The translations under genes were made by a program, and so were the position numbers. The notes under the pieces were generated by a model that worked only from the letters and a program-made list of their open reading frames with translations, made no database searches and was not told the DNA's origin. 64,000 bases of DNA, taken from NCBI RefSeq assembly GCF_014652335.1, contig NZ_BMYP01000011.1, forward strand, positions 36,692-100,691. The letters are read 5' to 3'. Origin of the DNA: Vogesella fluminis. GTDB taxonomy: Bacteria; Pseudomonadota; Gammaproteobacteria; Burkholderiales; Chromobacteriaceae. Below are positions 9,099 through 17,011 of the stretch, piece after piece; within the stretch, counting starts at the first letter, position 1; each line of letters starts with the position of its first letter.

Positions 9099-10007
9099 AT
9101 GGCATTGCAATCCCTGGACATTACCCGCCGCTCCGCCAGCCCCACGGCCAGCCCGCAAGCGCGCAAGACCATCGAGATCGCCAAGCTGATCGACGTGTCC
9201 ACCTGTATCGGCTGCAAGGCCTGCCAGGTGGCGTGCTCAGAGTGGAACGACATCCGCGAGGAAGTCGGCCACAACATCGGCGTCTACGACAACCCGACCG
9301 ACCTGTCCGCCGACGCCTGGACGGTGATGCGCTTCGCCGAGGAAGAGAGCAACGGCAAGCTGGAGTGGCTGATCCGCAAGGACGGCTGCATGCACTGCGC
9401 CGACCCCGGCTGCCTGAAGGCCTGTCCGTCGCCGGGCGCCATCATCCAGTACAGCAACGGCATCGTCGACTTCCACCAGGAAAACTGCATCGGCTGCGGC
9501 TACTGCATCTCCGGCTGCCCGTTCAACGTGCCGCGCATCAGCCAGCAGGACAACAAGGCCTACAAGTGCACCATGTGTTCCGACCGCGTGGCGGTGGGCA
9601 TGGAGCCGGCCTGCGTCAAGACCTGCCCTACCGGCGCCATCCAGTTCGGCAGCAAGGAAGACATGAAGCAGCTCGCTGCCAGCCGTGTGGCCGACCTGAA
9701 AACCCGTGGCTACGCCGGTGCCGGCCTGTACGACCCGCAAGGCGTGGGCGGCACCCACGTGATGTACGTGCTGCACCACGCCGACAAGCCGCAGCAGTAC
9801 TCGGGCCTGCCCAAGGACCCGCAGATCAGCCCTGCCGTGCAGCTGTGGAAGGGCTGGCTCAAGCCGCTGGCTACCGTCGGCATCGCCGCCGCCGGCCTGT
9901 TCGGTTTCTTCCACTACATCACCGTCGGCCCCAACCACGCCGACGACGAGGAGGATGACACTGCGGCCAACGTTGGCCGCAAGGAAAAACAGGAGGACAA
10001 GGCATGA
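9099..10007 (+). CDS. fdnH: Formate dehydrogenase beta subunit (iron-sulfur)
   Basis: Electron-transfer subunit of 302 residues that passes electrons from the molybdopterin subunit to the membrane cytochrome. Four ferredoxin-type clusters are visible in order: [40 protein letters not shown] and CTMCSDR...CVKTCP. A single C-terminal membrane helix (about 250-272, [19 protein letters not shown]) anchors it. Its start lies 12 bases after fdnG, and its stop overlaps the fdnI ATG by 4 bases. The last codons contain a perfect 20-bp palindrome (9962-9981) made from two truncated copies of the window's repeat, which alters the otherwise variable C-terminal tail (ANVGRK). Confidence 0.95.
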   Translation: MALQSLDITRRSASPTASPQARKTIEIAKLIDVSTCIGCKACQVACSEWNDIREEVGHNIGVYDNPTDLSADAWTVMRFAEEESNGKLEWLIRKDGCMHCADPGCLKACPSPGAIIQYSNGIVDFHQENCIGCGYCISGCPFNVPRISQQDNKAYKCTMCSDRVAVGMEPACVKTCPTGAIQFGSKEDMKQLAASRVADLKTRGYAGAGLYDPQGVGGTHVMYVLHHADKPQQYSGLPKDPQISPAVQLWKGWLKPLATVGIAAAGLFGFFHYITVGPNHADDEEDDTAANVGRKEKQEDKA

Positions 10008-10624
10008 AACCGCAACTGATCCGGCGTTATTCCGCCGCCGAGCGCATCAACCACTGGATTGTCGCCGTCTGCTTCATCCTGCTGGCGCTATCCGGCCTGG
10101 CGTTCTTCTACCCGGCCTTCTTCTGGCTCACCGGCGTATTCGGCACCCCGCAACTGGCGCGCATCGTGCACCCTTTTGTCGGCGTGCTGATGTCCGTCGC
10201 CTTTGCACGGCAGTTCTTCCGCTACTGGCACCACAACCTGCTGACGCGTGACGACATCCAGTGGATGAAGTCGGTGAAAACGGTGATGCAGGGCCACGAG
10301 GTCGGCGACACCGGCAAGTACAACGGCGGCCAGAAAGGCATGTTCTGGCTGATGTGCGCATGCATGGCCGTGCTGCTGGCCTCCGGCATCATTGCCTGGC
10401 GGCCCTATTTCGCCGGCCACTTCCCGATCCCGCTGATCCGCATCGCGCTGCTGGCGCATGCCTGGGCGGCAACCATCCTGATCGCCGGCATCATCGTGCA
10501 CGTGTATGCCGCGTTCTGGGTGCAAGGCACCATCCGCGCGATGGTGGAAGGCGTGGTCAGCCATGCCTGGGCGAAGAAGCACCACCCGCGCTGGTACCGC
10601 GAAGTGACGGGCAAGCAGAAATGA
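10004..10624 (+). CDS. fdnI: Formate dehydrogenase gamma subunit, cytochrome b556
   Basis: Membrane quinone-reducing subunit of 206 residues with four predicted helices. Candidate haem-ligand histidines lie in [18 protein letters not shown] (N-terminal helix) and in the last helix, [21 protein letters not shown]. It completes the FdnGHI complex, which with NarGHI further along the window could form a formate-to-nitrate proton-motive redox loop. It overlaps fdnH by ATGA at 10004 and fdhD by ATGA at 10621, indicating translational coupling through the operon. Confidence 0.93.
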   Translation: MKPQLIRRYSAAERINHWIVAVCFILLALSGLAFFYPAFFWLTGVFGTPQLARIVHPFVGVLMSVAFARQFFRYWHHNLLTRDDIQWMKSVKTVMQGHEVGDTGKYNGGQKGMFWLMCACMAVLLASGIIAWRPYFAGHFPIPLIRIALLAHAWAATILIAGIIVHVYAAFWVQGTIRAMVEGVVSHAWAKKHHPRWYREVTGKQK

Positions 10625-11490
10625 GCGGCCGCTGCCCGTTGCCGCAGGCGGCCGATGCGCTACCGGCCAGCCGCCACTTGCCGGTGCTGCGGCTGGCAGG
10701 GGCTGCGGCCAACCTTGCCGAAGACCAGCTGATCGAAGAAGTGCCGGTGGCGATGGTGTACAACGGCGTGTCGCACGCGGTGCTGCTGGCCACGCCCTGC
10801 GATCTGGCCGACTTCGCGCTCGGCTTTTCGCTGAGCGAGCACATCCTGCACGCCCCCGATGAGCTGTACGACTGCGAGATCATCACCGCAACCGGCGGCA
10901 TCGAGCTGCAACTGGAGATCGCCAGCGCCCGTTTTGCCGCGCTGAAACAGCGCCGGCGCAGCATGGCCGGCCGTACCGGCTGTGGCCTGTGCGGCGTCGA
11001 CAGCCTGGACGCGGTGGCGCAGACCATCGCGCCGCTACCGTTGCGGCCAAGCTTGCGCGCCGCCGCGGTCGCCCGCGCGGTGGCGGAGCTGCCGCACTGG
11101 CAGCCGTGGCACCACGCCACTGGCGCCGCGCACGGTGCCGCCTTCTGCAACGCCGACGGCGACATCCTGCTGGCGCGCGAGGACGTCGGCCGCCACAACG
11201 CGCTGGACAAGCTGATCGGTGCGCTGCGCCGGCAGCGGATCGATACCGGCGACGGCTTCGTGCTGGTTTCCAGCCGCGCCAGCTACGAGATGGTGCAAAA
11301 GACCGCCAGCGCCGGCATCGCCGCGCTGGTGGCGGTATCGGCACCAACCGCCTACGCGGTGGCGCTGGCCGAATCCTGCGGCCTGCTGCTGGCCGGTTTC
11401 GCCCGCCCCGGGCGGCTGGTGGCCTACAGCCAGCTGCCGCGCCTGATCCGCCCCGAATTGACGAGACCCCACCATGACCCAGTTTATTGA
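10621..11490 (+). CDS. fdhD: Formate dehydrogenase accessory sulfurtransferase
   Basis: FdhD transfers sulfur from a cysteine desulfurase to the bis-MGD cofactor, a step needed for formate dehydrogenase activity. The 289-residue protein starts at the ATG overlapping the fdnI stop. The reading frame is open upstream of that ATG, but that extension overlaps fdnI out of frame and is not real. The sulfur-carrying pair is Cys121-Gly-Leu-Cys124 (GRTGCGLCGVDS). REDVGRHNALDK and SSRASYEMVQKTA are the conserved FdhD blocks. A full 14-mer repeat lies inside the gene at 10704-10717, encoding AAANL. Confidence 0.93.
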   Translation: MSGRCPLPQAADALPASRHLPVLRLAGAAANLAEDQLIEEVPVAMVYNGVSHAVLLATPCDLADFALGFSLSEHILHAPDELYDCEIITATGGIELQLEIASARFAALKQRRRSMAGRTGCGLCGVDSLDAVAQTIAPLPLRPSLRAAAVARAVAELPHWQPWHHATGAAHGAAFCNADGDILLAREDVGRHNALDKLIGALRRQRIDTGDGFVLVSSRASYEMVQKTASAGIAALVAVSAPTAYAVALAESCGLLLAGFARPGRLVAYSQLPRLIRPELTRPHHDPVY

Positions 11491-12355
11491 TACTGCCGCC
11501 CACGCCGCGACACCGGCGCTGCGCCTGGCAACCCTGACCGTGTTCAGCCGCCGTGCCGAACGCCTGCAAACGTTGGCCGCAAACCACCCGCTGCGCGATT
11601 TCCTGCTGTTCTGTGCCGCACTGGCCCGCGCCCAGCACGCCTGCCTGGCCACCCGGGTGGAACACGCGGTGGCCGACAGCGCCAGCCTGCGCCAGTTGCT
11701 GACGCTGCTGCGACGCCACCTTGACGTCGAGCTGCCGCCGGACAGTCACAGTGCGCTGCTATGCCTGCTGGTGCTGGACGATGCCGCGCTGCAGGCGCTG
11801 GCCGACGCGCTGCGCCACGGCCGGTACGACGCGCACAGCCCGCTGGCCGCCGCCTGGCCCTTGCTCGGCGCCGCCCTGCAGGTGCAGGCCACCATCGTCG
11901 TGCGGCAGCAGGATGTCGCCGCGCTGCCGGCCGGCGAGACGGCATGCTGCCCGGCCTGCGGCGGCCTGCCGGTGGCGTCCGTACTGCGCCGTGGCGATAG
12001 CGGCCACGCCGTGCGCCACGTCTGCTGTTCGCTGTGCGCCAGCGAATGGCACGTCAGCCGCGTCAAGTGCGTCGCCTGCGGCAACACCCGCCAGCTGCAG
12101 TACCACAGCCTCGCCGACCGTGACGCCGCCGCGCCGCAGCCGGACCGCAAGCAGCCGCACGCCCATCGCGGCACGCAGGAGCTGGAGTGCTGCGACAGCT
12201 GCCACGGCGCGCTGAAGGTGGTGTCGCGCCTGCAGGATGCCAATGCCGACGCTTTTGCCGACGACGTGGCGTCGCTGACGCTGGACCTGCTCGCCGGCGA
12301 TGCCGGCTACGGCCGCATCGGCTTTAATCCCTGCTTCCTGCCAGCACGGGATTGA
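11474..12355 (+). CDS. fdhE: Formate dehydrogenase assembly protein FdhE
   Basis: Cytoplasmic chaperone-like factor for maturation of respiratory formate dehydrogenases before Tat export. The 293-residue protein has the rubredoxin-like metal-binding Cys pairs of FdhE: CCPACGG, CCSLCASEWH, CVACGN and CCDSCHG. It overlaps the end of fdhD by 17 bases and is the last gene of the operon. No further gene follows until moaA, 358 bases on. Confidence 0.9.
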   Translation: MTQFIDTAAHAATPALRLATLTVFSRRAERLQTLAANHPLRDFLLFCAALARAQHACLATRVEHAVADSASLRQLLTLLRRHLDVELPPDSHSALLCLLVLDDAALQALADALRHGRYDAHSPLAAAWPLLGAALQVQATIVVRQQDVAALPAGETACCPACGGLPVASVLRRGDSGHAVRHVCCSLCASEWHVSRVKCVACGNTRQLQYHSLADRDAAAPQPDRKQPHAHRGTQELECCDSCHGALKVVSRLQDANADAFADDVASLTLDLLAGDAGYGRIGFNPCFLPARD

Positions 12356-12369
12356 CCCCGGCAAACGCA

Positions 12370-12410
12370 CCGTTTCACCCCGCGCGGCAAGCGGCAGCGC
12401 GTGAAAACGG
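12370..12410 (+). terminator. Long hairpin downstream of fdhE
   Basis: CCGTTTCAC plus CGCGC (12370-12378, 12381-12385) pairs with GCGCG plus TGAAAACGG (12397-12410), with one bulged base on the right and two on the left. There is no T-run after it, so it is only a candidate 3' end for the fdn transcript. Confidence 0.45.
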
Positions 12411-12713
12411 CCCGCCGCAGGGTTATTCCCGGCCAGGGCCGTTTGACAAAGCGATGCGCCGGGCAAAGCCGGCCCCCAAGAACAGGCCGGATAAGCCATC
12501 AACTGCGGCGTTGCCGGGTTTGCCCCTGGAATACTGCGCGGCACGTGCTGCACCTTGTTCCGGCCGGTTTTGACTCAAACGCGATCTACAAACGAAACGT
12601 CAACAGGCCCTAGTTCTTACGGTCTAGCTGCGGTAATGCTTTGTGTAGCTGGCAGGCTGTCTGGCAGTGCGTAAAATGAGGCATAATCCCCATTTACCTT
12701 GGAAGGACACCGC
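12411..12713. other. Intergenic stretch between fdhE and moaA
   Basis: Non-coding as far as I can see. It holds several GC-rich potential stems (for example around the GCCGGGCAAAGCCGGC segment near 12457) and, close to moaA, AT-richer DNA with TAAAAT (12672-12677) and CATAAT (12682-12687) as possible -10 elements. CTGGCA occurs twice, at 12649 and 12661. I could not match it to a molybdenum-cofactor riboswitch by eye. Confidence 0.4.
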
Positions 12714-13688
12714 ATGTTGTCAGACCGCTTCGGCCGCACTATCGACTACCTGCGCATTTCAGTCACCGATCGCTGCGACCTGCGCTGTACTTATTGCATT
12801 CCCAAAGGCTTCAAGGACTTTGAGGAACCGGGCAACTGGCTGACCTTCGACGAGATCACCCGCGTGGTGGCCGTGTTCAGCCGCCTGGGCACCCGCCATT
12901 TCCGGTTGACCGGCGGCGAGCCGCTGCTGCGCCGCAACCTGCCGGCACTGGCCGCCAGCCTGTCAGCACTGGAAGGCGTCGATGACCTGTCGCTGACCAC
13001 CAACGCCACCCAACTCAGCCAACAGGCGCAAGCGCTGCGCGATGCCGGGGTCAACCGCATCAATGTCAGTCTCGATTCGCTGCGCGGCGATTGCGTCAGC
13101 CACATCACCGGCAGCGACTGCCTGGACAAAGTACTGTCCGGCCTCGCCAGCGCCAGCCAGGCCGGCTTCGACAGCATCAAGATCAACATGGTGCCGATGC
13201 AGGGCGTCAACGACGGCGATATCGAAGCCATGGTCGCATTCTGCATCGAGCACGGCTTCATCCTGCGCCTGATCGAGGCAATGCCGATGGGCAGCACCGG
13301 GCAACATGCAGCCGGCCTCGACCTGCAAAAACTGCTGGCACAACTACAGCCGCGCTTCGGCCTGCTGCCATCGGACCAGCCGCTGGGCGGCGGCCCGGCC
13401 CGCTACTGGCGCACGCCGGATGGTCGCTTCACCCTCGGCCTGATCACCCCGATCTCGCAGCATTTCTGTGCCAGTTGCAACCGCGTGCGACTGTCGGTGG
13501 ACGGCACGCTGTACATGTGCCTGGGACAGGAAGAACGCTTCGAACTGCGCCCGCTGCTGCGCGCCGGTTGCAGCGACGCCGAGTTGGAAACCGCCATCCG
13601 CAATGCCATCGAACTAAAACCGGAAAAGCACGAATTCATCGAAAAACCAACGCGCATCGTACGTTTCATGTCGATGACCGGAGGTTGA
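12714..13688 (+). CDS. moaA: GTP 3',8-cyclase, molybdenum cofactor biosynthesis
   Basis: Radical-SAM enzyme that converts GTP to 3',8-cyclo-7,8-dihydro-GTP with MoaC, the first step of molybdopterin synthesis. The N-terminal cluster motif is Cys21-x3-Cys25-x2-Cys28 (CDLRCTYC). The second cluster is formed by C-terminal cysteines in CASCNRVRLSVDGTLYMC. Length is 324 residues. I place the start at ATG 12714, because GGAAGGA at 12701-12707 is spaced correctly; an in-frame TTG at 12699 lies before that site. The product supplies cofactor for both the formate dehydrogenase and the nitrate reductase encoded on either side. Confidence 0.95.
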   Translation: MLSDRFGRTIDYLRISVTDRCDLRCTYCIPKGFKDFEEPGNWLTFDEITRVVAVFSRLGTRHFRLTGGEPLLRRNLPALAASLSALEGVDDLSLTTNATQLSQQAQALRDAGVNRINVSLDSLRGDCVSHITGSDCLDKVLSGLASASQAGFDSIKINMVPMQGVNDGDIEAMVAFCIEHGFILRLIEAMPMGSTGQHAAGLDLQKLLAQLQPRFGLLPSDQPLGGGPARYWRTPDGRFTLGLITPISQHFCASCNRVRLSVDGTLYMCLGQEERFELRPLLRAGCSDAELETAIRNAIELKPEKHEFIEKPTRIVRFMSMTGG

Positions 13689-13690
13689 CC

Positions 13691-14335
13691 ATGCCGCTGG
13701 CCGACCCACTGCTGGAAGGTTTTCGCCGCTTCCAGCAGCAATATTTCTCGCCCGAAAACGACCTGTTTGCCGCACTGCGTCATGGCCAGCGGCCGGTCAC
13801 ACTGGTGATCGCCTGCTGCGATTCACGCGTACATCCGCCAGCACTGATGGGCAGCCAGCCCGGCGAGATGTTCGTGATCCGCAACGTCGCCAATCTGGTA
13901 CCACCCCACTCCCCGGACAACCAGCATGCCAGCGTTGCCGCGGCCCTGGAATTTGCCGTACTGAGCCTGCAGGTAGCACGTATCATCGTGATGGGGCATG
14001 CCGGCTGCGGCGGCATCCGCGCCCTGATGCTGCGCAGCACACCACAGGACAGTGCCCTGACGCACTGGCTGAATATTGCCGCCCCGGCCCGCGAACTGGT
14101 CTACCGCCATCACGCGGCAGAAGACGAAGCCAGCCGCCTGCGCCGCTGCGAGCAGGCCGGCATTCTGGTATCACTCAACAACCTGCTGACTTACCCGTGG
14201 CTGGCGGACAAGGTAAAGGCCGGCGAAGTCACTCTTGACGGCTGGTATTTCGATCTGAACGATGGCACGCTGTGGGGACTGGATGCCCCGTCCAACCAGT
14301 TCATACCGCTGGTCTGCCCGCTCGGCCAGCAATAA
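13691..14335 (+). CDS. Beta-class carbonic anhydrase
   Basis: Zinc enzyme interconverting CO2 and bicarbonate in the cytoplasm. The zinc ligands and dyad are visible: Cys42-x-Asp44-Ser-Arg46 (CCDSR), His103 and Cys106 (GHAGCGG). The 214-residue length is usual for plant-type or CynT-like enzymes. ATG 13691 follows GGAGG at 13680-13684 and lies two bases after the moaA stop, so it is probably co-transcribed with moaA. The reading frame extends upstream through moaA but has no start signal there. Its place beside a CO2-producing formate dehydrogenase is suggestive but unproven. Confidence 0.92.
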   Translation: MPLADPLLEGFRRFQQQYFSPENDLFAALRHGQRPVTLVIACCDSRVHPPALMGSQPGEMFVIRNVANLVPPHSPDNQHASVAAALEFAVLSLQVARIIVMGHAGCGGIRALMLRSTPQDSALTHWLNIAAPARELVYRHHAAEDEASRLRRCEQAGILVSLNNLLTYPWLADKVKAGEVTLDGWYFDLNDGTLWGLDAPSNQFIPLVCPLGQQ

Positions 14336-14548
14336 ATCCCGTTCCTTGCATGCGACATGGTGCCCTCGCGGCGCCATTTTTTGTGTCTGCGGCAAACAAG
14401 TCCGGCCACCCCCCGATTGCCGCCGCTCCCTGCCTTGACCATCCCGCGATAGCGATTGGCATGGCACCCGAGGCGTATCCTGCACAAGTCCGCCAGCGGG
14501 TCATCACCAACATCCGGCACCGGGAAAAGCGGTAAGCCGATGCCTGCA

Positions 14549-14590
14549 AAACATTGCGGCCAACCTTGTACAAGGTTGGCCGCAATGTTT
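14549..14590. terminator. 42-bp perfect palindrome of paired 14-mer repeats
   Basis: Two full copies of the repeat face each other (14555-14568 and 14571-14584) inside a perfect palindrome with AAA and TTT ends. It lies between the convergent carbonic anhydrase and mobA genes, where a bidirectional terminator is expected. The perfect symmetry makes it a very strong hairpin. Confidence 0.75.
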
Positions 14591-14618
14591 CCGGATCGCC
14601 CCGCGCGAGCGCGTCAGC

Positions 14619-15206
14619 CTACTCGCCGAGGCGGGCCAGCGATTGCGGATCGTTGAGATTGCTGAAGGCGCGGGTATCGTCAAAATCGGCAACGCGGCAC
14701 TCCAGCAGCGCAAGAAAACCGCGCAGGCTGCGCCCGCCGCCGGCCAGGTAGTCCGGCAGCCGGACCAGTGCGCCGCGGCGCAGCAGCGCACAAACTGGCT
14801 GCGGCCCGTTGATGGTACTGGGACAACAGGCGTCGGCGCACGGCTCCGCCTGCAGGATGGCCAGCTGTCGCGCTACCAGATCATCCGGTAGCAATGGTGC
14901 ATCACACGGCACCAGCTGCACGTAGTCGATGCCGTCCGGCAGCTTGTCCGCCAGAGTGGCGACACCGGCCAACGGCCCCATGCCCTGCCAGGCCGCCTCG
15001 TCGGCGAATACGGCGTGGCCGCTGGCCGCGTAATCGTCCAGATGACGGTTGGCGCTGATCGCCAGCCAGCCGGCCTGCGGTGCCAGCCGTGCCAGCACGT
15101 GGCGGTACAAAGGTTGGCCGCACCATGGCAGCAGGCCCTTGTCCCGGCCGCCCATGCGCCGGCCTTCGCCGCCGGCCAGCAGCAATACGGCAACCGGCTC
15201 AGTCAT
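14619..15206 (-). CDS. mobA: Molybdenum cofactor guanylyltransferase
   Basis: Attaches GMP to Mo-molybdopterin to make the bis-MGD form needed by FdnG and NarG. The nucleotide-binding signature LLLAGGEGRRMGGRDKGL starts about residue 8, and the conserved LVPCDAPLL follows. I chose ATG 15206 (195 residues), overlapping the moaE stop as ATGACTGA. An upstream ATG in the same frame would add 22 low-complexity residues that overlap moaE. It is the last gene of a mobB-moaD-moaE-mobA operon. A repeat copy at 15110-15122 lies within the gene. Confidence 0.92.
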   Translation of the reverse strand: MTEPVAVLLLAGGEGRRMGGRDKGLLPWCGQPLYRHVLARLAPQAGWLAISANRHLDDYAASGHAVFADEAAWQGMGPLAGVATLADKLPDGIDYVQLVPCDAPLLPDDLVARQLAILQAEPCADACCPSTINGPQPVCALLRRGALVRLPDYLAGGGRSLRGFLALLECRVADFDDTRAFSNLNDPQSLARLGE

Positions 15207-15660
15207 GCCAGCGCTCGCAGGCCGCGTCGTCGCTGGCCTTGGCCTCGACCCAGCGGCTGCTGCCGTCGACAAAATCCTCGCGCTTCCAGAACGGGGCCTG
15301 CGTCTTCAGGTAGTCCATCAGGTATTCGGCGGCGGCAAAGGCGCCGACACGGTGGCCGGCGGCGATGAGCACCAGGACGATGGGCTCGCCCGGCACCAGC
15401 GCTCCGACGCGATGGATGACACGACAGGCACTCAGCGGCCAGCGTGCCGCTGCCTGGCCGGCGATACGGCGGATTTCCGCCTCGGTTACACCGGGATAGT
15501 GTTCGAGGAATAGCGCCGCCAGCGGGGTGGCTTCATCGTGGGCACGTACCATGCCCTGAAATGCCACCAGTGCTCCCGCATCACCGGCATGCGCGCGCAG
15601 CGCCAGCTCCTCGGCACCCAGATCGAAAGCGGCGGTTTGTACGGTAACATCGCAATACAT
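15199..15660 (-). CDS. moaE: Molybdopterin synthase catalytic subunit
   Basis: Large subunit of molybdopterin synthase, which inserts the dithiolene sulfurs into cPMP using sulfur carried by MoaD. The 153-residue protein shows the family blocks GALVAFQGMVR, LEHYPG, CRVIHRVGALVPGEPIV, and APFWKRE, which contains the catalytic lysine. It sits one base after moaD and overlaps mobA by 8 bases. Identification is secure. Confidence 0.93.
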   Translation of the reverse strand: MYCDVTVQTAAFDLGAEELALRAHAGDAGALVAFQGMVRAHDEATPLAALFLEHYPGVTEAEIRRIAGQAAARWPLSACRVIHRVGALVPGEPIVLVLIAAGHRVGAFAAAEYLMDYLKTQAPFWKREDFVDGSSRWVEAKASDDAACERWHD

Positions 15661-15661
15661 G

Positions 15662-15913
15662 TCAGCCTCCGGTCACCGGCGGCAGAATGCCGACCTCGGC
15701 GCCATCGGGAACCGGCACCTCGCCATGCACGATCTGCTGGTTAACCACCAGGCGGAATACCTTGCCCGGCGCCAGTGCCGCCGCCCAGTCTTCGCCGCGC
15801 GTACGCAGCTGCGCAAGCAGGGCCGTGCTGCTGCCGCCATCCCAGGCTAGCGTTTCCTCGCTACGCCCCAGCACATCCTTCAGAACACCAAAATACAGTA
15901 GCGTGATACTCAT
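15662..15913 (-). CDS. moaD: Molybdopterin synthase sulfur-carrier subunit
   Basis: Ubiquitin-like protein of 83 residues whose C-terminal Gly-Gly (82-83, PPVTGG) is thiocarboxylated and donates sulfur to MoaE. It starts [14 protein letters not shown], typical of MoaD. It lies between mobB (4-base overlap) and moaE (one-base gap), so it is translated with its partner subunit. Confidence 0.93.
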   Translation of the reverse strand: MSITLLYFGVLKDVLGRSEETLAWDGGSSTALLAQLRTRGEDWAAALAPGKVFRLVVNQQIVHGEVPVPDGAEVGILPPVTGG

Positions 15914-16404
15914 GCAGAATCCTTCAGCCAGTTAACAATAAAACCGGCAATCGCGTCATGGTCATCCAGCGGCAATTGCGGTAAAGTGGTGGCCGTTGCG
16001 GTATCGGTGGCCAGTGCGATCACGAACGGGTCATCCGGATACAGCCACGGCTTGCCGCAAGCGGCACGATGCACCTCGATGCGCGGCAGCGGCAATGTCT
16101 TCTGGCCTTCCAGCAGCACCAGATCGACTGCGGCCAACCTTGACAGCTGCTGCTGCAACGTTAGCGGCTGCGGCGTTTCGGCAAACAGGCCAAAACGGTA
16201 GGGTGATACTACCATCACCTCGTGTGCACCGCTGGCACGATGGCGCCGGCTGTCCTTGCCGGCAACATCCAGCTCGATATCATGATGACTGTGCTTGATC
16301 ACCGAAACCGTCAGCCCGTGAGCCGCCAGCAACGGTAATAGTCCGCCTATCAATGTGGTTTTGCCGCTACCGGACCAGCCGGCAATACCCAACACTTTTT
16401 GCAT
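15910..16404 (-). CDS. mobB: Molybdopterin-guanine dinucleotide biosynthesis adaptor protein
   Basis: P-loop GTP-binding protein that assists MobA. Walker [11 protein letters not shown] is at about residues 8-17, followed by KHSHHD, typical of MobB, and [10 protein letters not shown]. Length is 164 residues from ATG 16404, which has GGGGGA six bases upstream; upstream in-frame ATGs are less well placed. It is first in the mobB-moaD-moaE-mobA operon and divergent from moaC, with 77 bases between the starts. Confidence 0.9.
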   Translation of the reverse strand: MQKVLGIAGWSGSGKTTLIGGLLPLLAAHGLTVSVIKHSHHDIELDVAGKDSRRHRASGAHEVMVVSPYRFGLFAETPQPLTLQQQLSRLAAVDLVLLEGQKTLPLPRIEVHRAACGKPWLYPDDPFVIALATDTATATTLPQLPLDDHDAIAGFIVNWLKDSA

Positions 16405-16481
16405 AGCATCCCCCATTGGTGGATTGTGATCTGCGCCATACGGCGCTATCGTTCGACCCAACCCTATATTTGATGATCCAG

Positions 16482-16988
16482 ATGAATCCGCTTACCCACT
16501 TCAATGCCGCAGGCCAGGCCCACATGGTCGATGTCGGCGACAAGCCGGAGACCCGCCGCATAGCCGTGGCTACCGGCCACATCACCATGCAGCCGACCAC
16601 CTTCACCCTGCTGCAGGACGGCAACGCCAAAAAAGGCGACGTTATCGGCATCGCCCGCCTCGCCGCCATTCAGGGCACCAAGCAAACGGCAAGCCTGATC
16701 CCGCTATGCCATCCGCTGGCATTGACCCGCGTGAATGTCGATTTCAGCGTGGAAGAGGCCCTGTCGCGAGTACATATTTTTGTTACCAGCGAAACCGTCG
16801 GTCGCACCGGTGTGGAAATGGAAGCACTCAGTGGCGTGATGGCCGGCCTGCTTACTGTTTATGACATGCTGAAGGCGGTGGACCGCGGCATGCAGATCGA
16901 TGGCGTGCGCCTGCTGGAAAAACAGGGTGGCAAGAGCGGCCACTGGCAAGCCGGCAGCAGCGATTCTGCGCCGCACAGCCAGTGCTGA
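16482..16988 (+). CDS. moaC: Cyclic pyranopterin monophosphate synthase
   Basis: Acts after MoaA to form cPMP. The family blocks [41 protein letters not shown] and [11 protein letters not shown] are all present; the conserved histidine and lysine of the active site are in these. The 168 residues counted from ATG 16482 match the family. ATG 16473 is an alternative that adds three residues; neither has a strong ribosome site. With moaA, moaD and moaE here, only mogA/moaB and moeA are missing from the window. Confidence 0.92.
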   Translation: MNPLTHFNAAGQAHMVDVGDKPETRRIAVATGHITMQPTTFTLLQDGNAKKGDVIGIARLAAIQGTKQTASLIPLCHPLALTRVNVDFSVEEALSRVHIFVTSETVGRTGVEMEALSGVMAGLLTVYDMLKAVDRGMQIDGVRLLEKQGGKSGHWQAGSSDSAPHSQC

Positions 16989-17011
16989 CCATACGCCGGA
17001 CGAACTAAATC

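Noticed and set aside
5871..9158. Long minus-strand frame opposite fdnG
   Set aside because: Antisense shadow of a well-supported molybdopterin enzyme; no recognisable domain.
12356..12713. Molybdenum-cofactor riboswitch upstream of moaA
   Set aside because: I could not match the conserved elements by eye, and likely promoter elements lie too close to the moaA start to leave room for the usual leader. A covariance search is needed to decide.
12699..12713. TTG start for moaA
   Set aside because: The ribosome site GGAAGGA lies after this codon and fits ATG 12714.
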